Source: Bigelowiella natans CCMP2755 (Eukaryota > Cercozoa > Chlorarachniophyceae). Taken from it: DNA of 64,000 nucleotides. Positions 53,208 through 63,989 of this stretch are shown piece by piece. The stretch lies in the NCBI GenBank assembly GCA_000320545.1, contig ADNK01000981.1, positions 37,501 through 101,500 of the forward strand, in the 5' to 3' direction. The position numbers and the translations under genes were made by a program. How positions within the stretch are numbered: position 1 is the first letter of the stretch; every line of letters starts with the position of its first letter. The notes beneath the pieces were generated by a model. It was not told where the DNA came from and made no database searches. It saw nothing but the letters and a program-made list of their open reading frames with translations.

Positions 53208-53522
53208 GTACATGTTTGATGATGACAAAGAAGAGAAGAAGACAAATTGACATTTGGGAGGAGAGAGGGGAAGAAAAGAATAAAAAATATCATTGAGTAA
53301 AATATTTAGAATACAGAATTACAAAGAATGTATGTGTATGTGTGCTTATAATATGTATACTACTATATTACATCAATAGATACGACTATATTCTTATTCA
53401 TTCCATGCCTGATAGTTGCGTTTTTGAGAGTATGAACATCCACTGTTCCCTGCTTCTTTATAATGAAACTCACACCTAATATCAACATAATGAATCAGAA
53501 AAATCACGTTAGTTCATATTTA

Positions 53523-53570
<48 letters not shown>

Positions 53571-54020
53571 TAATAAGAGCAAATATACTCCTAATGTTCG
53601 AGAGTGTGTCCTGCTTCTATGATTACAGTTGTGGGGCTGTATGGTGTATGTGGTCGTTGTTCATGTGGTTGACCACACACTTGCTACTACTATTATTCCA
53701 CTTTTATTACCTGAGTAATGGATCGCGTAACGTGTTACAACGTTTACGCACCTAATTATTATTAATATCATTTAATCATACATAACTTCAAACATACATC
53801 AATACATCAGTGGTATACACGTGGTGTATCTCATACATATACATTGTATACACAATTTATTACCTTCTATACTCTTCCGATGAGGAGCGCAAAGCACCAC
53901 GTCTTATGGGTATGTTATAAAACAGATCTTCTGCTAAAATCGTAGTGCCCTTTACCCCTGCAACCGGACGAGGAACTGCCTGCTCGCCTAGAAATAAAAA
54001 GCAGCATCATAATAATAATG

Positions 54021-54052
<32 letters not shown>

Positions 54053-54582
54053 TAATAATAATGATAATGCACAGATATTAAATGATCGATAATACTGAAT
54101 CGGCTGTTTAGAATGCTAAGCAAACCTGGTGCACAGGGTATTAGCTTTCCGTCCGAAAAAGATGCTCTAAACACACACAAACGCGCATTTATACACACAG
54201 CCACACATAAATATATATATATATTTATATTCGCCTGGCAATAGGTGTTTCTGAATATTAATATCACCGATACGCACAAGCTGCTGAAGGTGTCTTCGAT
54301 GTGATAGTAACATGTGCAACGTGGCTGATACTTGCCAGAGCCTTTATTGCAAAACAATAAACCACATATTATCGTTATTCTAAAAAAAAATACACCAATA
54401 CGTAAGATGGCATCCTGTTACCTCTCCTCGAAAACCGAAGGACTTGATGCCGTTCAGATCTTTATACGAACGAATTTTGCTAGTCGTAAACCTTCGTCGA
54501 TATAAATTTCACGATGTTTGTGTAAAGGTAAGGACACTCCCAATGCATGCATGCAGGCACATACATACAACACATCTGCGAC

Positions 54583-54627
<45 letters not shown>

Positions 54628-55039
54628 TGGTTGTGTATATAATATAGCATCATAAATTTCACCTTTCGCAAAGCAGTGGAAAATCCTCGGCCTTTTGTTT
54701 TACGAATGCATCACACCAGTATCAACATCAATCACGTGTTAAACAATGAGGTTCAATTTGATACTAATCTTTATTCGCTTGTGGAAAAATTAGCTGTAAA
54801 TTTTTGTATGGTTCTTCATCACAATCTACCCGAATTCCGCATCCGTTGTCTTGAATCTGCAAAACTTTAAGTCCCCCTTGCTTCAAAAGTATAGAGATTG
54901 ATGTGGCTTTTGCGTCTAGTGAGTTTTCGATTAGTTCTTTAAGTGCATTCGCCGGCCGAATGATAACTTCCCCCGCAGCTATTCGATTGACAGTCGATTT
55001 TTCGAGTCTTCGAATGGTCGGTGTTGCTTCAGAATCCAT
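49110..55039 (-). CDS. MLH1: DNA mismatch repair protein MLH1, multi-exon
   Basis: MutL-type GHKL ATPase of mismatch repair and meiotic recombination. Reading minus, exon 1 (55039-54830) holds [29 protein letters not shown] and DNGCGIR; it joins in phase to [10 protein letters not shown] (about 54690-54664). Then come [12 protein letters not shown] and FGFRGE (about 54480), [13 protein letters not shown] (about 54330), [11 protein letters not shown] (about 53920), FINNRLVDS (about 52790), [11 protein letters not shown] (about 52530), [13 protein letters not shown] (about 52315), a Ser/Asn-rich linker with LVRTDSKNP (about 51565), [10 protein letters not shown] (about 50780), the C-terminal domain [20 protein letters not shown] (about 50540), [10 protein letters not shown] (about 49630), [11 protein letters not shown] (about 49370) and a last exon ending IYR-type FERC-stop at 49110. 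The terminal FERC is diagnostic of MLH1. An upstream in-frame start at 55165 would add 42 residues; the Met at 55039 fits the family better. Introns are microsatellite-rich. Confidence 0.95.
51142..51222 (+). repeat. (ATG)n and (CTA)n microsatellites, MLH1 intron
   Basis: About ten ATG units (51144-51174) followed by about ten CTA units (51193-51222). On the MLH1 coding strand the second reads TAG/GTA, the same motif found in introns of plus-strand genes. Confidence 0.9.
53526..53570 (+). repeat. (AT)n microsatellite in MLH1 intron
   Basis: About 22 AT units between the MLH1 exons near 53480 and 53870. Confidence 0.9.
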
Positions 55040-55468
55040 GAGTACGATGGAAGCGGCGTGCGAGGTGGGCAGGGAGGCGAAGAGCACGCGTACTGCTTCC
55101 CGCGGTACAATTTCAGACCTAGGATGAAGCAATATATTATGTAACCTATTTCCAAAAGGCCCCAATATAGTGTCTCAATATTGTATAATATTAAGTCGTA
55201 GTATAGAATAGAGGGCTCATTTCTCTTCAATGTCGAATTCTGTAGATACCCGAGAAAATATATGCATAACAAGAAATATTAAATCGCTCCGGTACGGGAG
55301 TCGTCGCACCAGACGAAACCAAAAAGCCAGGTGACGCCTAATTTAGAAAAGCGTCAAGAGGGTGTGTATGACGTCGAATATAAATTAGATGCTTTTTTGT
55401 CTGAAAAAGGTGATTGCAAAGCAAGATCTCGCTCTGCCCCGGCCTTCCCCCCCCTGCCCAAGTCCACC
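55040..55468. other. Divergent spacer, MLH1 and small membrane protein gene
   Basis: Head-to-head spacer of about 430 bases, less if MLH1 starts at 55165. The stretch 55331-55468 is open and in frame with the small protein but has no ATG. It is taken as 5' leader. Confidence 0.4.
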
Positions 55469-55952
55469 ATGCAACGCTTCACTAATTCCATCGCCAGCAA
55501 GAAATTGATCCAAGCTGCCCCTATTCGCCGCATTACGGGTCATACTGATCCCAGAATGTTTATGAAGTCTCTCCAAGGGGTGAGAAGATAATAGAAGTGA
55601 ATGCTATCAGGAGATACGCCCTATGTTCGTCATTCCCACATTTTTTTTCCTACGTCAGCCTTCTCTTCCCTATATTTCTCTTTAAATTTCTTTCCCGTCT
55701 CCTACTTTCGTTCAAAAACCCTTCTACCCTTTTTAGCAAGCATCAAAGAGCTTGACTCTCCTTAAGTTCGCTCCCTGGGGGCTCCCCGTAGCAATGATTG
55801 GGTCATGGATGGTATATCCTGCTTTAGGAGATGAGGTGAAGAGTGATTATAATCTCATGTGGATAGTCCGAAATAAAACATGTACTTCTGACAAAGCGCG
55901 CAAGCAACTTGTTCACATTATATAAAATTATATTTATATTTATTATGTATGT

Positions 55953-55997
<45 letters not shown>

Positions 55998-56111
55998 GTG
56001 TGTGTTTGTTTGTGTTGGGTTTTCCTTATCTCCTCCCCTTAGAAACGTGCAAATTTTAAATTCCTCGTAAGCTTCGGTCTGATGGGCAAGAATCCGTTCA
56101 CATCAGAATAG
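55469..56111 (+). CDS. Small single-TM protein (92 aa), possibly mitochondrial, 3 exons
   Basis: I do not recognise the family. Exons 55469-55579, 55737-55835 and 56043-56111 join at phase 0 with clean GT-AG sites to 92 residues. The start ATG lies in a good context (CCACCATGC). The first about 35 residues (MQRFTNSIASKKLIQ, then RRIT) are basic and hydroxylated, like a mitochondrial presequence. Residues about 47-65 (FAPWGLPVAMIGSWMVYPAL) form one membrane span, and the C-terminus (KRANFKFLVSFGLMGK) is basic. This layout is usual for small accessory subunits of respiratory complexes or ATP synthase, but that is inference. Intron 2 contains an AT tract (about 55960-55994). Confidence 0.65.
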
Positions 56112-56280
56112 AGAGTCGGTAGATGGTGCCGGAAAATTGCGTAGAAGACTGCTTCTACTTACTTTCTACGCCTTCGACGTGATTTCGTTTGTTGTGCTGT
56201 TGAATTTCATAGAATAAGACAAAACAAATCTAATGCAGTAGAATGAGTACTAGAGTAATTTCCTTTCGCATAATGATGGT

Positions 56281-56319
<39 letters not shown>

Positions 56320-57250
56320 TGACAGTTTGCCCGCGCGCATGCATTTACATTATGTTTGACATGTAGCTAGCACGTTCTTGGAAACATGCAGATGGCATAG
56401 CCGCTACGGTTACACGGTCTAGCTAGCTAGCGCGGTGTGCGCGCAGGCATCGTGCTCTCCTGCTCTGTAGCAAGTCAGTGTAGCTAACTTTAGAGCTCTA
56501 GAGCTAGCTAGCCAGTGGACACCCATGGAGACATGCATCTCCATCTAATGAAGCCATTGTACCATGCATGCTAGCATAGCATGCAGCATGCAGCATGTCT
56601 AGATGTCGCAGCGCACAGTTCGTGGCATTGCTGTCTAGCTGTCTAGCTGTGCGTCATACACAATCTCGTTCTGTCTGCTCTAGTGCTAGCTGTAGCGCTA
56701 GCTAGCTAGCTAGAGAGCTGCATGTGAAAACATCAAGCTGCTGGATCTAGGGATGTCTGGATGTGGTAGTCTGTCTCGCGGGACCGTCTACAGTGCCATC
56801 GAGCCATTCTAGCTACAGTCCGTGCTAACGGGCTTGTCCATCGAAATTATATGCACACCACATGCATGCCCATAGCACATTCAGTTGTCACACTGTCTAG
56901 CTGTGTTCATAGTCATGGTACTTCAGCGCGTATCACCATGTTGTTCGCTATAAGCCGCTCTCTCGTCTAATGACACACACAGAATCGCATTGGCTGTGCA
57001 AGTGACGTAACGTAACGGTGATCAGAGGGTGAAGATTATACAAGCAACAATTGTATTGCCATGTTTGCACTAGTGGTGAGCTTCTAATGGGTATTGTTGA
57101 ACTCGAATGACCATAACATCTGAAGACAGACTTATCCGATGCGTATCGGCTCTGCTTTTATCATATATGTTCGATGCTCTTCGTAACTACCGTTTTCTGT
57201 TCTCTCGAGCCCTCTACCATCCTCTTCATGTGTAGTTGTCGACCAGTTTG
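56112..57250. other. Convergent 3'-3' spacer with CTAG-rich island (island 5)
   Basis: Between the small membrane protein gene (plus) and the WIP-like gene (minus). A GT tract (56286-56316) precedes a dense island, about 56340-56830, with GTCTAGCTAGCTAGCGCGG, GAGCTCTAGAGCTAGCTAG, CATGCATGC, GCAGCATGCAGCATG and CGCTAGCTAGCTAGCTAG. No coding sequence is recognised. Confidence 0.5.
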
Positions 57251-59024
57251 TTATAAACCTGCTGCCACTACTCCCCCCGCCCCCTCTCTCGTTTCACCAA
57301 CCTCAAAGTCAAAGGCATTTATGACTGAGAGAGCTCCTTCATTTTCTTGCTTAACTCCATTACCTATAAATGACGAATAATTCGAAGTATAGCAGATTTG
57401 GAAATCATTCTTTTCGAATCCCATCACAAATACAAATACACATTTTTACACAATTACAAGCGCTATAAGGGTGGGGGGGGGGATAAAAATAAGTGTCATG
57501 TGATTTTGTGGTTTCAGATTCTAAGGCGTACAATGTGCGGGGCGTTTGTGACTTAATTACCCTATTCATGTCCCCCTTTCGTGCGGCAGCCTCGATCTCT
57601 TTTTGTAGGGCCTGATAAAGGCGGAACATTAGTATCAGTTAAATTATTTTCATGGCTACGATATAACTGACAATGATAATGATAATGATGATGATGGTGA
57701 TACACAAACAAATGTGCGTCAGGTCACCAAAAACCAGCGTTTAGCTGTCAAAACAGGATTACTTATGAATTGCGTTAATATTTTGGAATGGAAAGGATCT
57801 TCAATATGTCAACGAGACATTGTCCATGAACAAAGGTGATGTGTTACAGCGATGTGCACATGCAGTGATGATTGTATGTGAATCATCTATCCATCAATAC
57901 CGCCATCTTTTTATCCCGCTCCGCAGCCTTCTTGACTTCCGGAGATGGACCCTATGTTGACAATTGCTTAAGTAAATACAAGTGGACACAAACTATGTTG
58001 TGATTGTGCACAAGTCCACCACAAAACACAAAGAGGAACAGATAGAGGTTGGGGGTTTCTCGCAAAAGTTCCACATACATATCTAGCAAACAAAAAATTC
58101 TTCTACCGTGGAAACCTCGATATGATCACCAAAGTTTGGACAAACTGCGCGTCGATTGCCTCCTGTTCATCAATTTGCATTTTATAAACACGCATCCTAT
58201 ACCCCCTCCTACCACACATGCACATCCTATGTGATTCCATACATCCACTCAGCACACACAAAAACACGGCGCACTTGATAAATACGTGTCAGATCTTGGT
58301 GTTCTTGAGAGAGAGGGTGATTCAGTATTTTATAAGATATTTTGTTATACTCACCAAGGTAGACTTTTGTGCAATTCGTGTACCTGTTAACATGAGGAGG
58401 AACGTCAGAAGTAAAAGATGAGATATTGATTTAACTGAATCAATTGAGTATCAGACATATTTTATATCCCTATCACTATTGCATGTATTTTATACACTTA
58501 ATAGTACTTGACCTCGGAGGGGGCGGAAGATTTCCGCGAAAAGTGAACCGTCCTTCCCACACGCTACAATCTGGCATCTGCGAAGGCGGTACTACCCTGG
58601 CATTTGGGGAACGAGGAGCTTCCACATGCTTCTTATTCGATGGCAACGGTGCTGTCGGTTTTGATGGTGAAGGGCGATTAACATTTCGATTATTTGGGGG
58701 TGGTGGAGCGGGGGGTGACGACTGTGCGAAGGGAGGCGAGATTGGTCTATTCGGCAGCGGCCGCCCCGGGGGGGGAGGGCTTTTTTGGAGACGACGTAAG
58801 GGCCCCTTTGGAATATTAGGAGAAGAAGCGGGGCGATGTGGGGGACGAGGCACTGCTTTGCGTGGAGGTGATAATTTTCCATCCCGCGGAGGAAGCTTTG
58901 GTGGTGGGGCGGGGGGTGTGAGGGCGTGGGTGCCTCTTGCGGGAGATTTATTTCGCCTTGGAAGGCGAGGAGGAATATTGGGTCGATTAGGAGGCAAGCG
59001 TGGGGGGAGGGGCGGCGCGGACAT
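57251..59024 (-). CDS. Proline-rich WIP/verprolin-like protein with WASP-binding-type motif
   Basis: Likely an actin-cytoskeleton adaptor. Reading minus, exon 1 (59024-58513) starts MSAPPLPPRLPP and is rich in PPxPPR, PPAPPP and PPPPGRP motifs, typical SH3/profilin ligands. It ends WEGRFTFRGNLPPPPR, and joining in phase to the short exon at about 58384-58355 gives YTNCTKVYLG. RFTF, LPPPP, Y and K..Y follow the pattern of the C-terminal WASP-binding segment of WIP and verprolin. Further small exons encode a charged helical tail (EAIDAQFVQTL about 58155; EVKKAAERDKK about 57930; ALQKEIEAAARKGDMNR about 57600) and a last exon ending AAGL-stop at 57251. I see no WH2 actin-binding motif at the N-terminus, unlike animal and yeast members. 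Boundaries of the tail exons are approximate. Introns are short and plain. Confidence 0.6.
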
Positions 59025-59296
59025 TACTTAGCTGATGCTAAATGCTTAGTCGTTCTATTTCTTCCAATCGCGCTTCCTTCGCCTCCTCCAAGTCCAAACA
59101 AAAATTTTAGATCGTTGGAAGTTATGAGGGATACGTATGATAGTTGTTCTCTTTATTCGATATTTCCTTCTCCTCTAGCTTTGCGGTTTCTTGGCCAGGG
59201 GTAGGAGGGTGTAATTCGAAAGGTGATGCTCTCGATCGTTCCCTCCTCTCTCTCTAAATGAATCTACAGCAGTAACAACGATTTTTAAGTCACAAT
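59025..59296. other. Spacer upstream of WIP-like gene
   Basis: Probable promoter of the WIP-like gene and 3' end of the weak gene to the right. Nothing else is seen. Confidence 0.3.
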
Positions 59297-59650
59297 CTAT
59301 TTTTTAAGATCTCCATAGCTCTCAACAACACCATTGCTTATTTCCAAATTAGGCCAATACTTCAAGTAATTCACCAGCATTCGACCTAATCTAAATGAAA
59401 TCTGCAGACTATTTTGAGATCCTTCGCCATGCAATCGACAAATGTAGGTGTAAATCTGCATAAACAAACCAGCAACACATTGACTGAGAATTGTCTAATT
59501 TTACATTCTACGACAAGAACAGGAAAAGTCTTTATCGATAAAATATAATTCATTTACGACAACATGCTCGGCCAGAAGGGATCCTGTAAGTCCTTGAGCG
59601 AGCACAAAACTTCGGGAGGCATTGGGATCCCGGAGATTCCACAATAAGTG
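59297..59650 (-). CDS. Possible hypothetical gene, 3' exons only
   Basis: I do not recognise it. Reading minus, a last exon (about 59459-59297) with a TTTATGCAG acceptor encodes a helical segment (RLHGEGSQNSLQ, LGRMLVNYLKYWPNLE) ending DLKK-stop. An upstream open segment (about 59650-59564; DPNASRSFVLAQGLTG) ends at a possible GT donor. The 5' part is unclear: 59700-59980 contains GT/AG candidates but no convincing start, and that stretch abuts the start of the oxidoreductase head-to-head. It could be a real short gene or a chance pairing. Confidence 0.3.
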
Positions 59651-59979
59651 TGCCGTGTTGTTGCAGCATTATTGCCAGTAGTTAGTTAAATTTTATAGCC
59701 GACAATTACCATCTTATACGACGGCACGTGGCATACTGTCGCAAGTGCGAAATATTCTGTGTTTTTACTAGATTTGAACACGAAAGTGGAGTATTCTACT
59801 GGTAAATCGGCTACTCACACCGGCGACTCGTCGTTCCGATAGCACGCGTGGTGGGGGAGAGATAATACTGGAGATAAGAGGAGAGGGGTGAGGAGTCTCT
59901 CGACCACAACCACGATCACTCGAACACAATGAGCGAGAATACCGGCTAAGAGGGGGAGTTTTCAGAAACAAAAGCTTAG

Positions 59980-60461
59980 ATGCAACTTTTAACAACAACA
60001 ACGACAACAACCTCGATTCTATTCGTCATATCAAGCCTAACGATCGCTTCACCGCATACCCCAATCACGCGTCCAGGGGTCCCTTCTTCACAGTTACAAC
60101 TCACATGCTTTACATTGCCCTTACTCTCAACGATGCCATCGAAAGCAGCGATCCAACTCGTTGGAGCTAGAGGTCATCATCTGTATAACAACTACAAATT
60201 ATTACGGAGTGGAAGTGGAGAAAGAAAGTTAAGACATATATGGAGGCCCCGTAGTAGCACCGCTCTTTATTCTTCTTCTAGTGGTAAAGAAGTAGGTAAG
60301 AAGGGAAGATGTGATAAGGGAGTTGTGTGTAATAAAAACATCGTTGTGCTCGGGGGATCATTTGGTGGATGGACAGCGGCAAGACGGCTATCGGATTATG
60401 CTTATAATTCACAAAAAAGACCATTCAGGTGGAATACAAATGTTTTTTGAAGATGATGCCC

Positions 60462-60500
<39 letters not shown>

Positions 60501-60790
60501 GCACGCACATGCACACATACACACATTGCAGGAATCATAAAGGACAGCAAGTTAAGTTGAATATAACCCTAATCGAGAGAAAGGACTTCTTCGAGTATAC
60601 GCCGTCGATACTAAGGGTAGTTCAAATTATGATAGAAAAATGGCATGCCTGTTAGATATGCATATACATGCTAATATTTATAACGTGTGTACCACCGTAG
60701 GCATTAGTGGGGGTTGACGCTAAGACTGGAAGATCACGTGTACTAAAGGATATCTACGCACGCACGGCAGCAGGCACAAAAGCAACGTAA

Positions 60791-60842
<52 letters not shown>

Positions 60843-61852
60843 TGTGAGTGAAAGTCTATGAAGGATGAAGGAGGATATTAGAAAAACACAAAGCTTCTTA
60901 TGCAATATCTAGTTGACACACTTGTATGCTCCTTGTACTATTTATGGATGGGCTAGGTTCTTACGGGGCGACATCTTCAACTTATCTCCGGATGCGGTGG
61001 AGGTTCGGCCAATAGTCTCCAATGATGGGGTTGCTACAAACAATGGCAGTAGCAGTATCAGCAATGATATCGACGACATTGTGAAGATTCCCTATGACTA
61101 CTGCATAATCGCCACAGGGGTTGGTTATTATTACCCACATCACTCAACAACAGAAAAGAAAGAACGAGTACGACACATGATCCCTTCGTCGTGTTTATAT
61201 TCTCATATCACATACTCTAATAATCTTCACTATCACCTACCATTCTTCTCATTATGTATCAGACTGCATATAAATCGCCCATAAGAGATTCTTCCTCAGA
61301 AGAATGGACACGTTCTCAGAGAGAACGGGTATTATTAACATACAACAATACTTATCGTAATCGTCGTTATCGTCTTCTTCGTTATCATCATCGTTGCCTT
61401 CGTCGTTCTTCACTACAGTGTGATATTGTACAAAAAGATGGTAAACCAATGGGCCTTGAAACTCCAAGAAGCAGATGAAATTGTCATCGTAGGAGGTAGA
61501 AGAAGAAGAAGAAACATGAGCAAAGGGATAATGCTTAACTTAGCTTACCTACTACCTCCTAAACGCCTTCTGGTCCTCATCACCTTCGTCCATATATTAC
61601 TATCAGCATTGGACATTATCCCTAACAATCTGTCGCTGTTGTTGTTGTTGGTTGTTGTTGTTGTTGTTGGTTAAATGTGGAATATTTAACCTCCACTCCG
61701 TAGGGTGGGATTGTGGGTGGTCGAGTTAGCTGCGGATATTATCTACAAATATCCCCAACAAAACAGTGTGTTGCTTTTTCTTCTTCTTCTTCTACTTCTT
61801 CTTTTTCTTCTTTTTCTTCCCTGTTCACATGTATTATTTAGTATCTCTCTCT

Positions 61853-61897
<45 letters not shown>

Positions 61898-62163
61898 TCA
61901 TACTCTTACTCTCTTCTCAGGTGCGGTTGATATCGAAGAGCCATATTCTGCTACCAGAATTGCCGCCCAAGTAGAAATATTATATATATTGTGTATATTG
62001 TGTATGGGGAGGAGGAGTAAGAGAAGAATTAATGCAATAAATAAAATATTTGTATCATATGCAAAGATCCATCATGATCACCATTATAATAGCAATAGTT
62101 GTATCGTAGATATGCTCTCGTCGTATCATTATGGTAGAAATAGTTGTATAGTAGAGATGCTCA

Positions 62164-62195
<32 letters not shown>

Positions 62196-63203
62196 ATCGT
62201 TGTTGTCGTAAGTAGGATATAAATGCCTCTGCCTCTTCCTAATCGCCGTTTGCATATCTACACCCTATTTCCAATGTGATAATCTTTCTAATAAAACTCC
62301 CTGTTTATGTATTATGTTGACTCCGTGATTGTTGTTGTTATTGTTGTTGATGATGATGATCTCAGATGCGGTGAATATGCGGCTAAATGGCTTCAAAGAC
62401 ACGGCGTTCGGTTAGAAATGGACCGGGTTCTATCCAACGAAGAAATTGCTACTATCACTAAAGGAAAAGATGGAGGAGGAGGCACACAAAAGGAAAAGGG
62501 GGGGGAAACGGTGGGATGATGTTGTGAATCAACATGTATTATTACTACTATTATCGTACCAATGAGATTCTTTCTCTTTGCCTTTCACTCGTTTCTCCAC
62601 TTTTTTTAAGATGTAATGAAAAGAACACACACACACACACACACACACACTGTGTTCTGCAGAATATATTGCCCCTCTCCATTGAGGATAAAAAAACGAC
62701 AATGTGATCAAATGCAGGTGAGTCTTCTTCTCACGTGCGTGGGAGGCGAGCCCTCCACCCATATCTTTGATGATAAGTTCCAGAAGCATCAGCGACATGG
62801 TTATAAAACAAAGAAAGGTACTCGCCAGTAAGAACAGAGGAAAACATCACATCACACGTACATGCACACGTCGCCTCTACTTCTTCTTCTTCTTCTTCTT
62901 CTTCTAATGCACATGTTTTAATATCCTCCTCATCCTCCTCCTCCACCTCCTTCTCCACCAAAGCTACTACTGCTGCTGCTACGATCATATCAAAACCATT
63001 ACGAGTTAACAATAAGGTGATAATACGACGACACCATGATACATGAAGATAATACTACTAAATTAAATGTTTTTGGTGCAGTATCATCACCTATTGATAG
63101 TAGTAATAGCAGTAGTAATACATGAGCAGTAGCCGTAGTAGTAGTAGTAGTAATAGTTGTTGTTGTAGGAGAAGTAGGTCTATCATACCATCAAGGAGTG
63201 TGG

Positions 63204-63249
<46 letters not shown>

Positions 63250-63370
63250 TATCAGTTAAATGTGATAAGCTCGGTGACGCTTCCCGGTCCTTCTTCTTCT
63301 TCGTCTTCTTCTCGTTCTTCCTCGAATGATGATGATGATGATGATGGTGATGGTGATAAATCATCACCAC

Positions 63371-63402
<32 letters not shown>

Positions 63403-63555
63403 CGGGGGTGGCAAAATGGGCATGCTATCCCAAACGTCTTCGCCATAGGAGATATCTCGTAAGATCTATTAGCACCAGTATTCTTGTTATTAGTAGTAGC
63501 AGATAGATAGATATTTGGATAATAAATAGCGAGTACCAGTCGTAGTATCTCAAAT

Positions 63556-63596
<41 letters not shown>

Positions 63597-63838
63597 CTAC
63601 TACTACATTATTGTAGAAGAAACCCCATGGAAGGAATGAAGACTGCGTAATATCAATATCAACAAACATGCATATACATGCATACATACATACATACATA
63701 CTAAACAAATTACCTATATCAGATAACAAAATTAATAATGGCAATTTTCATAATAATATAAATTGATTTCACTTTTTCAGCTGCTTCCTTTCCATGTAAG
63801 TGCATAAGAAATGTCCAACACAAGTTTGGTTTTTTACC

Positions 63839-63871
<33 letters not shown>

Positions 63872-63955
63872 AGCGATGACAATCACGATATTACAGATAT
63901 ACGGCTGATATAGATGGTGCATACGTTGCGAAAGCTATTCTACAGGTGGTTTTTG

Positions 63956-63989
<34 letters not shown>

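Noticed and set aside
58444-59031. Plus-strand Gly-rich open frame of 195 codons
   Set aside because: Antisense of the proline-rich exon of the WIP-like gene (CCN codons read as GGN); no splice or start support.
59768-60010. Minus-strand open frame with a mitochondrial presequence-like start
   Set aside because: It begins at a TTG within a GTT run, has no ATG, and overlaps the first codons of the oxidoreductase on the other strand; it may be leader sequence of the weak minus-strand gene at most.
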